The position numbers were made by a program, and so were the translations under genes. A stretch of 64,000 bases of DNA from Fuerstiella marisgermanici (GTDB taxonomy: Bacteria > Planctomycetota > Planctomycetia > Planctomycetales > Planctomycetaceae): the NCBI RefSeq assembly GCF_001983935.1, contig NZ_CP017641.1:8296001-8360000 (forward strand), written 5' to 3'. The notes below the pieces were generated by a model that was given only the letters and a program-made list of their open reading frames with translations, was not told where the DNA came from and did no database searches. Of this stretch, positions 34,749 through 44,081 are shown in pieces (position 1 is the stretch's first letter; each line of letters begins with the position of its first letter).

Positions 34749-36212
34749 TCATTCTCCCAGTTTCTTTTCAGTGGCCGCGTTTAGTAGACGTATGATTCCC
34801 TGGTTGTCCGACCTCTTCGCATAGTCGAGTGCCGAGTGTCCGTTTTCGTTTCGCAGCGTCGGATCTGCCTGAAATTCGAGCAACAGCTCAGCCATTTCGG
34901 TGTCGCCTTTGAAAGCCGTGAACCGCAATGCTCCTCCACTGCCATGTGGTGCGTCTGCCAGCGTGGGGTCCGCCTCGAGTAACTGTCGTACAACCCGGTA
35001 TCTGCGCAGTTCTACCGCGTCGAGAATGTCGACTGCGGAGTTTTCAAACAGCCATTCGGTCAGGCTATCCTGGTTGCCGCCATCCGCCCACCCGATAGCC
35101 GTCGACTCCCACATCTCATCCCGAAGCGTTGGGTCTGCACCGTGCTGCAGGAGCAAATGCGCGGCCTCCGCCTCCCCTTGGTAGCAGCTCTCGTGGAGAG
35201 CCGTAATCCCACGTCTTGGGCCACCATTTACGCCGACGCCATGATCCAATAGCAGCTTGGCGATCGCTACGTGGCCTGACATGCAGGAAAACACCAATGC
35301 CTGTTGAAGCGTGGCTGACGGGTGGGGGGCGACGCTTCTTGAAAATCCATTGTGCCGTGGATTCGGAAAGTGACATTCGTTCGAAACCAGCTGCAAAGAT
35401 TCGTTGAGATACGCTTCTACCAAGTCAAATTGCCCGATGCCGGCGGCCGTTGGCAGGTTGTCGATTCTTGCTCCGCAGGAGGCTAATGCTTCGGCTGCAT
35501 TCGGATATCGAAATCCCAAGGCTACGGCCATCGGTAGACCGTCGTCTTCGATGCCGTTGACTGATGCCCCCGCCTGGCAGAAGAGATGCACAAGTTCTGC
35601 ATGCACACCCGCCTGATGCGGATGCGAGCTGGAGACGAGTGCGACAAGTGGTGTCGAACCAGGGCCGCCGCCGTAAATTTCCGTTGTCGCATCCACGACC
35701 TGTGCAGCGCCAGCATCGAACAGCAGTCGAGTAATCTCCGGCGCATTGGAAGGTACGATCTGATGCTCGTTTTCCACACCATTCGCAGCGATGTAATGCA
35801 GCAGCACGCACTTGTGCTGGCGGGTCGAGCGCATCGTAGCGATTTCAGGGTGCGCCCCCAGCAATTCTCGTAGCAACTCTGCATCGCCACGAATCGTCGC
35901 GCGAACGGCGTCTTCAAATGCCGCTGCCGGGCCTCCCGGTTCAACCTCCAACAGCCGAATGTATTCCTTCAGCTTTGGCCAGCTTTCGAAGCCGCTTTCC
36001 CGGGCGATGACATGTTGGGCCTCGGTCAGAGACACGCCGTCGCGAATCACATCCTGAGGTGTCTTGCCACGAAACCGCGGGTGGTTCCATGTAAACCTCG
36101 CCGCATTGCTACCATCCAGAGACCTAACCGCCCTTAGCAGTTCCTTGGCAAGCTTACGTTTCTGCTCCAGATTCGGGCGATCGGTGCGCGCAGCATCAGA
36201 ATCGTTTGACAT
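34749..36212 (-). CDS. Ankyrin-repeat protein
   Basis: The 487-aa product has a helical N-terminus (FTWNHPRFRG, then GVSLTEAQHVIARESGFESWPKL, a motif common before bacterial ankyrins) and about eight ankyrin repeats, for example GHVAIAKLLLDHGVGVNGG, ITALHESCYQGEAEAAHLLL and DTEMAELLLEFQADPTLRN. Ankyrins bind other proteins. No signal peptide is seen, so it is probably cytoplasmic. It is directly upstream of the VOC gene and co-transcribed with it. Confidence 0.9.
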   Translation of the reverse strand: MSNDSDAARTDRPNLEQKRKLAKELLRAVRSLDGSNAARFTWNHPRFRGKTPQDVIRDGVSLTEAQHVIARESGFESWPKLKEYIRLLEVEPGGPAAAFEDAVRATIRGDAELLRELLGAHPEIATMRSTRQHKCVLLHYIAANGVENEHQIVPSNAPEITRLLFDAGAAQVVDATTEIYGGGPGSTPLVALVSSSHPHQAGVHAELVHLFCQAGASVNGIEDDGLPMAVALGFRYPNAAEALASCGARIDNLPTAAGIGQFDLVEAYLNESLQLVSNECHFPNPRHNGFSRSVAPHPSATLQQALVFSCMSGHVAIAKLLLDHGVGVNGGPRRGITALHESCYQGEAEAAHLLLQHGADPTLRDEMWESTAIGWADGGNQDSLTEWLFENSAVDILDAVELRRYRVVRQLLEADPTLADAPHGSGGALRFTAFKGDTEMAELLLEFQADPTLRNENGHSALDYAKRSDNQGIIRLLNAATEKKLGE

Positions 36213-37279
36213 AACGACCTCCTTCTTTTTCGAGCCCGGTTCGCTAAAGGCTGAAGTTGGTCGTGATTAGATTGTCGTGTCACTTGAGGGGTGGGCACGG
36301 CCCTTTCCGCGAACCAGGTAGCGGCCCCTGACCGCAGTTCACATAGTAGGCGCAAATCGCGAGCCTGCATAGCCGAAGACCCTGAATTCACTTCCGACGA
36401 TGGCCCAATTTCTCTCGCGGACGCAACTGTTGCAGTGACGGCAGCAAAGAGAATCGCTGCAGCAGCGACACCGCTACGAAGGCATGACAGCATGAGTTCG
36501 GGCGGATGCAATTCGGCAACAAATGACGGCGTGACATGGGCATGCAAGTGGCTTCGGGCTGCTGCTCTCCGGATCCCGATACGCAATTTCCCAATCTGCA
36601 TCGGCTCATCGACCGACGCAGCTTAAATTGACGCGCAACTAACCCCGGAGGGCGTGTCCAGTGTCCTGTATGCCCATTGCTTCAATCCGTGCCTTGGGAG
36701 GAACAGGCTCGAAATCTTCGAAGCAAAGTAGAGCTATGTCTGGGATGAAACCTGCAACTGGTCGACTGGACCGGCCGCCAGTTGAGTCGCGCGGCGTGAT
36801 TCCGAAAGACGTCCCACCGGTGATTGAGCGACTTGGCAGCGCGGCGGAGATCTGGATGCACTTCGTCCGAAAGTTCAGCGCCCGCCGCCACGTGCAGTCG
36901 GTGACTCTGATCAATCAGCAGGCCGTCGTCCACAGTCTTTAGTCTCCCACGGGCTCGTCGACGTAGCTGGGCGTTGGAAAGATCAGGCAGGCTGTCACTG
37001 GTTTTTGTTCACTCCGAAACTGGATCGCCCTGATTCGTTTACTTTCGTTGAGTCGGGTCAATCGAAAGGTGTGAAACGCAGACGTTTGAGAACAGATTGG
37101 TCGCGAACAGCGATGCAAGGAGTCGCACGGTGGATCGGACCATTATGGGCGAGTGGCATCGGACACGCTGTGTCGGGAAGGTCTCGAAGTGAACATTTCG
37201 CGAGAATATGTCGACGTTTCAGCCTCGCCCTGCGGACGCGCCGGAACCCAAACCGGAATCGCCGTCAAGGCGACTCCGT
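36213..37279. other. Long stretch without a supported gene
   Basis: About 1.07 kb of short frames. One minus-strand frame near 36480-36520 includes a signal-peptide-like LRSGVAAAAILFAAVTATVA but has no credible body. Another near 36640-36910 reads protein-like (GFIPDIALLCFEDFEPVPPK) but matches nothing I know. It is probably gene debris on the edge of the decay zone. Confidence 0.4.
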
Positions 37280-37900
37280 TCACAGCTTCCCGATGATCGA
37301 CCGGCTGGTATCAAACTGAGCCTCCAGCAGCGACTGCACCGTATCGGTGGAATCGTCGAGCAGAATCAGCAGCAGGTACTGAAGGCTCGCCTCGTCGTCG
37401 ACCGCCGTGAACGCGGCGTGAACTTCTTCCAGCTCATAGTGTTCCAGCAGTTCGTCCAGGGTCTGCAGAGCCTGCTCTTCTGACATTCCCAGCAGTTCCA
37501 TCAGCATGGCGAGGATGTCGGTGATCATCTGCAGAAGTTCGTCGGCCGCTTCCTGAGTTTCGTCCTGAACTTCGTTGGTCCACCAGGTTTCCGGCATCGT
37601 GGCGTACGGATCGACGGAATTCAGTTCATGGCGGTCCAGCACCTTGATGGGTTCGGGAAACAGCGATCTGGTCGTGTTGGCTGCTTCCGCTCGCAGCAAC
37701 TTAATGAAGTCTTCCGCGGCCGCCTGTTCGTCGAACGCGTCGTCAATCGACGCGTCTTCAGAGCCGGACGCCGACGGGTAGGGAATGAATTCGTACACAG
37801 CGATATCGCTGCCGGTCCGGCGTCCGGAGTCGGACGCCTGACAGTGCACGGCCAGAACGGAAGAAGCGGCAACAAATGCGGAGATCAAGCGGCGTGACAT
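37280..37900 (-). CDS. Small secreted acidic protein, unknown function
   Basis: ATG 37900 is chosen over 37948: AGGA lies 7-8 bases before and the N-terminus MSRRLISAFVAASSVLAVHCQAS is a signal peptide, with a Cys that might carry lipid. The 206-aa product is acidic and helical (LLQMITDILAMLMELLGMSE, LDELLEHYELEEVHAAFTAV). No family is recognised. It is probably periplasmic. Confidence 0.65.
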   Translation of the reverse strand: MSRRLISAFVAASSVLAVHCQASDSGRRTGSDIAVYEFIPYPSASGSEDASIDDAFDEQAAAEDFIKLLRAEAANTTRSLFPEPIKVLDRHELNSVDPYATMPETWWTNEVQDETQEAADELLQMITDILAMLMELLGMSEEQALQTLDELLEHYELEEVHAAFTAVDDEASLQYLLLILLDDSTDTVQSLLEAQFDTSRSIIGKL

Positions 37901-38216
37901 GGTCTTTTCCTGTGAATTCGGTGGACGGTGTGAATTTGGTCGGGCCATAGACTGTTCAGCGAAAACGCCCGCAAAGTGTTACAGGAAACTTTTGGAAAGT
38001 TTCTCTCAGACTGCTAACGCCGCTGTGAATTGTTGCCTAATTGGACGGCGGGATTAGAGAGGGAACCTTGAAGTACAATGTTCCCTTTTGTCTTCCTCAG
38101 TGAACTCACGTCCCCCGCTCGCCCTACGCAAGCACACCATCAATGGGACGACTTTGCGTCACGGGGCACACCAGATCGACGGGCGGATTTTGCAGCAACC
38201 GCAGTTCGCCGACGTT
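37901..38216. other. Spacer left of the IS66-type element
   Basis: No supported gene. It may contain the remains of the left part of the gene broken by the IS, but no clear frame can be read. Confidence 0.4.
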
Positions 38217-39795
38217 GAACGTAGCTGTCCATTTCCGCGTGGTGCGCAGCGTGAGGTGTGGTGTTCAGTTGGCGGGGACGAGTTTGGACAGTCGCGACTG
38301 ACCGGGCGGCGCGGAGGTCAGGCCGACTTCAAGTTTCAGTCGATCAAACAGACTGAATCCATCCTGCTGCCACGTCATGACCTCGGCCACCACGGAACTG
38401 AGCGTTGGTGTTTTCAGATGGAGATTCAGCGATTCCAGGACGCTTGTAAGAATGCTGCGGCGACGGGCTCCCTTCGATGTTTTGCTCGTTCGACCTGTGC
38501 GACGGTCCATGGCCGCGCCGCGAAGACTGCGTTCCGCTTCGTTGTTCGTTGCTGGCGCGGCCGGGCTTGTCACAAAACAAAACAACTCCTCTTCCGTCAT
38601 CAGCCGAATCAGTTCTGAGACCAGGTTGTCAAAATCCTTGCCGAAGTCGGCCGCCCGAACATCGGAATCCTCGGCGCAGTAACGCACCAGCAGAGCCGCC
38701 AGCGTGTTATCAAGTTCATCGACCTTCGCCGCACGACCGGCATCGCCAAGACGACCATCGGCGGCGTGGCGTTTGGCCGCGTAGAAAATTTCCAGCAGGC
38801 CGTCGAGCAGTCGCTGGTACTCTTCGTTGTCCGGCTTCAGCAGCGTCAGACGGATGGCCTTCCGCAGCAGGTGAGCCCAGCATTTCTGTGCGTGACTGAA
38901 ACCTCGGTACACGGCCGCATCGTCCGAAACAAGCACGCCTCCAAACAATTCTTTCGACAGGATCTGAGCCAGTGTGTCGCCGTCTTTGCGGCATCCGAAG
39001 ATCAGCACGCGCGCCTTCTCCGACAAAAAAGCCCACACGCTGTTGATACTCCAACTGGTTTCGTCTGCATGCACAATCGCACTGAACGCCATCAGGTCAC
39101 ACAGAGATTCGAATTCCTGTTCCCAACGCCGTGCCAGTTGATTCAACAGAGCGTCCGCCTGGGATTTGCCGAGCGGCAGATTCCAGAAGAATTCAATCAA
39201 TGCACACGTCTTGTCGATCGACAGTCCCGTGATGGTCACAATGCGAGCCAGCGCGATATGAACTTCAATGCCGAATTCGGACCGCGGCCACACGCCCGGA
39301 ATTTCGGATTTCTCGCCGTTGGGGCCGTGATAGATTTCATAGACGACCTGCACGGCTTGGCCGTTGATCACTCTCCAGACGAAACGTTCCCGAACGAAAC
39401 GGCACTCTGCGACGTTGTAACCTTCCGGCAGAATGAGTTCGCGTCGTTCGGCGTTGTCCGCTTTCTGCTCGGTTGTGCGACGACCGCGACGCGCCGAGGA
39501 TTGTTTTTTGCGACCTTTTCGGCGGCCCGTTTCAGCGCGGCGTCTCTCTTCCGCCGTCACCGAAAACGCCTCGTCGAGTCGCTCTGTGGGGTTCTTACCT
39601 TCGAGCTCTTCAATCCGATCACGCAGCCGCCGGTTCTCGTCCCGCAGCTCCGCAACCTCACGCTGCAGGCTAAGCACAAGCTGCTTCACTTCCACAGCGA
39701 TGATCTGACTGACATCCGTGTCCATCCACCTGTCGTATCAAAATCTAACCGACAGAAAAAGACCAGTCTCCAAGCTGAAATGGACAGCTACGTTC
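38217..39795. mobile_element. IS66-type insertion sequence (single-gene form)
   Basis: 1579 bp bounded by perfect 19-bp inverted repeats: GAACGTAGCTGTCCATTTC at 38217-38235 and its complement at 39777-39795. It holds only the TnpC-type transposase gene, as in ISBst12-like members of the IS66 family. No target duplication is obvious. It interrupts a plus-strand gene whose 3' end follows it. Confidence 0.8.
38265..39725 (-). CDS. IS66 family transposase (TnpC type)
   Basis: The 486-aa product has an N-terminal coiled coil (LQREVAELRDENRRLRDRIE), a basic linker, a zinc-less central region, and the IS66 catalytic motifs HADETSW, VSDDAAVYRGF with CWAHLLRKA, and NNEAERSLRGAAMDRRTGR. Length fits the family. 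It moves the element by DDE chemistry. It appears intact. Confidence 0.93.
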   Translation of the reverse strand: MDTDVSQIIAVEVKQLVLSLQREVAELRDENRRLRDRIEELEGKNPTERLDEAFSVTAEERRRAETGRRKGRKKQSSARRGRRTTEQKADNAERRELILPEGYNVAECRFVRERFVWRVINGQAVQVVYEIYHGPNGEKSEIPGVWPRSEFGIEVHIALARIVTITGLSIDKTCALIEFFWNLPLGKSQADALLNQLARRWEQEFESLCDLMAFSAIVHADETSWSINSVWAFLSEKARVLIFGCRKDGDTLAQILSKELFGGVLVSDDAAVYRGFSHAQKCWAHLLRKAIRLTLLKPDNEEYQRLLDGLLEIFYAAKRHAADGRLGDAGRAAKVDELDNTLAALLVRYCAEDSDVRAADFGKDFDNLVSELIRLMTEEELFCFVTSPAAPATNNEAERSLRGAAMDRRTGRTSKTSKGARRRSILTSVLESLNLHLKTPTLSSVVAEVMTWQQDGFSLFDRLKLEVGLTSAPPGQSRLSKLVPAN

Positions 39796-40070
39796 TGTCA
39801 TCACCAGATTTTGATGCAACGACTATTGATGACTCGACGGTCCTGTTCGCCGACATACTCCTCATCGATACGCTCGGCCAGAGTCCGGTGAAAATCAATG
39901 TCGAGGATGTTGATGGTGACGGTCTGGACGACCTCCTCGTGTTGTTCAGCAAGAATGATCTTGTGAATTCCGGAGCGCTCAATGAAGACACAATTGCCGT
40001 TGGTCTCTCCGCAGAAACAACGCTTGGTGAAGCGATCATTGGCTTGGATTTCGTCAGCATTCTGGAGTGA
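39796..40070 (+). pseudogene. 3' fragment of a secreted-protein gene cut by the IS66 element
   Basis: Right after the IS inverted repeat the plus strand reads YVLSSPDFDATTIDDSTVLF and then INVEDVDGDGLDDLLVLFSK up to TGA at 40068-40070. This is the calcium-binding C-terminal module of large planctomycete surface proteins (FDaxTvdxxTVxF, then DVDGDGxxDLxxxF). The rest of the gene is not seen on the left side of the IS. Confidence 0.7.
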
Positions 40071-40257
40071 GCCACGAGACCTGATGCGAATCGGAACAAT
40101 GGTTGACAACTTCCGTGTACTCCGCTGTTCGGAATAACTTTCCGGCCACTGCAACAATTTCGGGACATGCACGCTGCACTTGTATGCCTACGGCGGCGAG
40201 AAAGTGTCGTGATTGGCGAGGTCGGCCGGGCGGTAAGATTGCGTAGCGATTAGATGT

Positions 40258-40625
40258 TCAGTTTCTGATTCTGGATGGTATCGGAAATCGCGTCAGAGTG
40301 ACGTGTTTCCGGCGCGGCCGGGGTTGGTAGCTTGGCTCGGTGACTACTAATACGGAGTTACGGAGCGAAATGCGTCGGCGGGTGCTGACGGCCGAGATCA
40401 GCAAGCGAGCAGCGAGTACACCATTCACTGGCAGACTCCGCAGAAAACTCTGCAGCATGCTGAGCCACCCGGCTATCTGCCTGTTCGTAAAGAGCTGCCC
40501 GGGTAAGGCGACCATTCGTTCGACAAGATCCGCTTGGACGATTGTCTCGCGAATATCGCCGTCGACTGCAACTCGCTCCGCTCATCAACAGCCAACTTCA
40601 CAACGTACTTCGCATCCATGCTCAT
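40258..40625 (-). pseudogene. Possible IS630-like transposase remnant
   Basis: From 40625 on the minus strand, MSMDAKYVVKLAVDERSELQ resembles the start of IS630-type transposases (YVVxLxxxERxELxxL). Later protein-like parts occur in other frames (TNRQIAGWL, LADLGRQHPPTHFAP). Stops and frame changes show it is dead. Only the N-terminal resemblance is solid. Confidence 0.35.
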
Positions 40626-41201
40626 CGCCAATCTCCCGAATCCCCAAGGCAAATCCGCAGCAAACAGAAAAAACGAAAACACGTCAAGTCAGCTTTCTTC
40701 GACCACTAGTTTGGCCGGTATCTGCTACGAACGATGGCCCCCAGTTGGCGGAAGTGACTACTTCGGCAGTTGAAAGATCTACTTGTGTGGGATCGGCCAC
40801 GAAAGCAGGCGTCGTTGTGGAGGCCAAGTCGCTTCTGCATCAGCATGCGACCTGCCGGAACTTGTCGCGAGCCTGGTACACCCAGACGGCTTCTGCGAAG
40901 AAGCGTTAGCACCATTGGTACCAGTTGCCACGGAGGCGGCTGCTTAAGATTCGCCAGAAGCAACTTCCCCGCTCGCTGCATCGGTGAAGACTCAGTGGTG
41001 GCCACTAACACTGAGGAATCTGATGTAAAGCCCGGCACGGTGCCGGTCCTTGCTGCCTTAGTTCCAATTGAGCCACCTGCGGTAACCGCTCCGAGAAAAT
41101 TTTCAGCTCTGACGACATTGGAGCCGCAGTTGAAAACAAGAATGACGAGTACGCAAGCGGAGTTTTAAGTCTTTGTGTTTGCTGTTCTCTCGCAGCACTG
41201 A
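40626..41201. other. Decay zone without a supported gene
   Basis: Short frames on both strands with no family resemblance. Confidence 0.4.
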
Positions 41202-41446
41202 GGCCTCATTGGTGGCGTTGGTGGTCCGTTCGACAAGGCATTTGCTACAGCTACATATTTCAGCCTCGTTACGCGGACAACGCTGGCTACGGCGACTTCA
41301 AGCCAACTCCTGATATTCGGCTGGCAGCGGCAATCGAGGGCCTGCTCGGTTATATTGTGGTGGGGGCGTTTCTGAAAATTTCCTTTGCTAGACTCAATGC
41401 CGATGAATCGCGGTATAGTCCAGGCACTGGCGGGGTCGGCTCTTAA
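41202..41446 (+). pseudogene. Decayed ion (K+) channel fragment
   Basis: One frame gives PFDKAFATATYFSLVTRTTL, and the next continues GYGDFKPTPDIRLAAAIEGL and LGYIVVGAFLKISFARL up to TAA at 41444-41446. Joined, they form the pore helix, selectivity filter (TTLGYGD) and inner helix of two-transmembrane potassium channels. A single missing G at the filter (ctggctac instead of ctgggctac, about 41284) breaks the frame. The front of the gene is gone. Confidence 0.6.
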
Positions 41447-41518
41447 CGGGAAGCCGCGTTTTCGCTGGCGAGCCAAACAGTCGCTCCCCAGCCGCATGTC
41501 AGATGAAGGGTGAATGAG

Positions 41519-42736
41519 ATGGAAGACGTCACTGTCTATGTCGTCAATTACAACCGCAAGTTCCTGTCGTTGCAGTACGTAGATCCAGTGACGGGGAAAC
41601 GAAAGACCAAATCGTCGAAGACAACCAATCGGCGAAAGGCAGCCTTAGCAGCAGTCGAATGGCAGACGGAACTTCGGAACGGACTTTACAGGTCACCGTC
41701 AAAGCAAAGCTGGGCGGAGTTTAAGGAGCGGTACGAACGGGAGTACATGCAACCCCGCCTCAAGCCAGGATCTCACGACAGCATCTATTCGACTTTCTCA
41801 ATGGTCGATCAATTGATGGGGCCACAACGACTTCGGCAGGTCACCAGTCAGTGGGTCACACAGTTTCAGTTGAAGTTGGCCGATGCTGGCCGACAGCCAG
41901 CCACGATCGCCAAACACCTTAGAAATCTCAGAACGGCGATGAATTGGGCAAAGACGCAAAAGTTCATCAGCGAGGTTCCGACTATCAAGGAACCGAAGAA
42001 GGGAAAACATGCCAAGCAGATGAAGGGCCGTCCGATCACGGAGGAGGAGTTCGAGCGGATGTTGGACGCGGCGGGGCAAGTCGTATCGATACGCGCCCCA
42101 GCATGGCAACGATTCATGAAAGGCCTTTGGTGGTCTGGGCTTCGGCTGTCAGAAGCCATTGATCTCACGTGGGATCAGTGGGCGGACGGAATCCGCGTCC
42201 AGGTCTCAGCCGACGGATACGTGTTTCTGCTGATCTCGCCCGAGGATGAAAAGGGCGGGAAGGATCGTATTTACCCAGTGGCTCCAGAATTTGCGGAAAT
42301 GCTGCTCGATGTGCCAGCGGAGGAACGCTCTGGATTCGTATTTGATTTGCCACAGAAAACTGGCACGCGGCCAGGGCGTCGCGAAACAGGAAAAAAGCTG
42401 AGCCGAATGGGAGAGGCGGCTACCATCAAGGTCGATGAATCCAGTCGCGGCGAGAAGAAGCACGTGAAGTACGCCAGTGCGCATGACCTTCGGCGGGCGT
42501 TCGGATTTCGTTGGTCCCGACGCATTTTCCCGGCAGAGCTAATGGAACTGATGCGGCACGATGACATCTCGACGACAATGAAGTTCTACGTTGGCCAGCA
42601 GGCGGAGCTAACAGCGAAGAAGCTCTACGAGGCTTTGGCAAGAGAGGAGGGGATTAAGCAGTCGTTGAGTTCCGGAGGGGAATCGCAACACAACACTTCA
42701 CACAACACCAGCTCAACGCGAATACGCAGCGCATAA
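41519..42736 (+). CDS. Tyrosine recombinase / phage-type integrase
   Basis: ATG 41519 is chosen over a GTG at 41510 because GAAGG stands 9-10 bases before it. The roughly 405-aa product has an N-terminal arm-binding domain (VNYNRKFLSLQYVDPVTGKR), a core-binding SAM-like domain (about 60-160), and the catalytic residues R in SGLRLSEAI, H and R in SAHDLRRAFG, H in LMRHDDISTT, and the nucleophile Y in MKFYVG. It lies next to tRNA-Cys, with its 3' end facing the 3' end of the tRNA, a usual arrangement for island integrases that use the tRNA as attachment site. Confidence 0.93.
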   Translation: MEDVTVYVVNYNRKFLSLQYVDPVTGKRKTKSSKTTNRRKAALAAVEWQTELRNGLYRSPSKQSWAEFKERYEREYMQPRLKPGSHDSIYSTFSMVDQLMGPQRLRQVTSQWVTQFQLKLADAGRQPATIAKHLRNLRTAMNWAKTQKFISEVPTIKEPKKGKHAKQMKGRPITEEEFERMLDAAGQVVSIRAPAWQRFMKGLWWSGLRLSEAIDLTWDQWADGIRVQVSADGYVFLLISPEDEKGGKDRIYPVAPEFAEMLLDVPAEERSGFVFDLPQKTGTRPGRRETGKKLSRMGEAATIKVDESSRGEKKHVKYASAHDLRRAFGFRWSRRIFPAELMELMRHDDISTTMKFYVGQQAELTAKKLYEALAREEGIKQSLSSGGESQHNTSHNTSSTRIRSA

Positions 42737-42765
42737 AGAAACCCAGCAAAAATGCTGGGTTTCTT
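42736..42765. terminator. Bidirectional terminator between integrase and tRNA-Cys
   Basis: A perfect 13-bp stem AAGAAACCCAGCA / TGCTGGGTTTCTT with a 4-base A loop. The T-rich arm serves plus-strand transcripts of the integrase, and the A-rich arm gives T on the minus strand for the tRNA. Confidence 0.75.
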
Positions 42766-42767
42766 AG

Positions 42768-42840
42768 AGGGGCCGGTGGGATTCGAACCCACGAATACGG
42801 GATTTGCAATCCCGCGCCTTAGCCACTTGGCCACGGCCCC
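42768..42840 (-). tRNA. tRNA-Cys (anticodon GCA)
   Basis: The minus strand folds as a cloverleaf: acceptor GGGGCCG / CGGCCCC, anticodon stem CGGGA / TCCCG with loop TTGCAAA (anticodon GCA), and T-loop GGTTCGAATCC. The unpaired base after the acceptor is U, as usual for tRNA-Cys. CCA is not encoded. The integrase gene lies at its 3' side. Confidence 0.96.
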
Positions 42841-43080
42841 AGTTATCGATCACCCAACGTTGAGAGATCAGGCAAATAACGCAGACTTTGCTGATAACGT
42901 CGTTGGCGGCGATTATAGGTCATTCATCGGCAATCCCACCAGCCCCCTGAAGTTAAAAACAACGGAATTTTGGCGGCTTGCACTAGCGAATTGCCGAACC
43001 CGACCCTCGCCTTCCGGACACCGGCAGAAATTTGAGGTTCGTCACAGCTTTGGTAGATCGCATGCTTTGCGACGTATAGC

Positions 43081-43944
43081 ATGGATTTCAACAAACTGAA
43101 AACTGCCACGGACGGCGTCGAGTCAATTCCCATCGTTTCTGCGGAGTCCATTGTGGTAGCTGAATCTGAAGAACAACTTATTTCCTTTGCGAGAGACGCC
43201 GTCAGCCAGTGCAACTGGGTCGTCGGAGAATGTGCCTCAAAGTGGACCACAAAATACGCTCGCGGCCGCACCGATGGCGATTTCGGCCAAATGGTTGGAC
43301 TTAGTGGCGATCAGATCTACCAGCGCCGACGTGTCTGGGAAGCGTTTGGTACCACCCATGACAATTACAACAACCTGAAGTGGTCGTTCTTTTACGTCGC
43401 TCTTAATTGGGAAGACGCCACAAAGTGTCTGAACTGGGCCGACGAAAACGAAGCCACCGTCGCGGAAATGCGAGCATGGCGGCGAGCTCAAAACGGCGAA
43501 GACCTGTACGCTGAACCGGACGAGCATTATTCAGAATGGGCAGCGCCGCTCGTCATGGACACCAGCGACATGCCGTTAAGCACGGTTCAGGATCCGGCAG
43601 GATTCGTTCCGGCCGGCCAAGGGCCTCGAGCAGGCGTGGCCTACGAAGGCGGCGCAACCGAAACAATGGCAGCCGCAGCTCGGGAATCCGGTGAATACGC
43701 TCCGTTTCGCAGCGGTGCAGCGGCCCCGGCTCCTGGCGAACAGAGCGCAGAGATCGCCGTCCTCGAACGCCCGGACCCAACTCCGGACCAGGTTTGGAAA
43801 CGGACCGTGTCGATGCTGGAGCGCATCAACAAGAGTCTCGACAGTGGCGTCATGAAGACATTTGAACAGCAACCGGAAAAGGTTCAGCAACGATTGCTGG
43901 CCGCGTTCGGCGAGATTCAGGATAAACTCGGCGAGCTAGCTTAG
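43081..43944 (+). CDS. Unknown conserved-looking protein
   Basis: The 287-aa product has an N-terminal helical domain (EEQLISFARDAVSQCNWVVG, then GDFGQMVGLSGDQIYQRRRV) that suggests a helix-turn-helix: a Q-M-V-G-L-S-G-D-Q-I-Y-Q-R stretch looks like a recognition helix, as in plasmid/phage replication or partition regulators. A Pro/Ala/Gly-rich linker (about 170-235) precedes a C-terminal helix (MLERINKSLDSGVMKTFEQQ). No family is recognised. Next to tRNA-Cys but on the far side from the integrase, so it is probably backbone. Confidence 0.65.
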   Translation: MDFNKLKTATDGVESIPIVSAESIVVAESEEQLISFARDAVSQCNWVVGECASKWTTKYARGRTDGDFGQMVGLSGDQIYQRRRVWEAFGTTHDNYNNLKWSFFYVALNWEDATKCLNWADENEATVAEMRAWRRAQNGEDLYAEPDEHYSEWAAPLVMDTSDMPLSTVQDPAGFVPAGQGPRAGVAYEGGATETMAAAARESGEYAPFRSGAAAPAPGEQSAEIAVLERPDPTPDQVWKRTVSMLERINKSLDSGVMKTFEQQPEKVQQRLLAAFGEIQDKLGELA

Positions 43945-44081
43945 AGCAGTTTACCTTTTGTCGTGGACGGTTCGGGCTCGTGGCAAACAGCATTAATAGT
44001 ACGAAACGCTTGTTCCACGGCCACAAGTCAGCGTAATACGCTGTAGTGGCAAGACCACTCTGACTTCCACCGAGCAGTCTC

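Noticed and set aside
36134..36601. A minus-strand frame with a signal-peptide-like segment
   Set aside because: It overlaps the ankyrin gene start, has no coherent body, and no ribosome binding site.
38766..40070. A 434-codon plus-strand frame covering the IS66 gene and beyond
   Set aside because: Most is antisense to the transposase; only the last 275 bases are a true coding remnant and are annotated as such.
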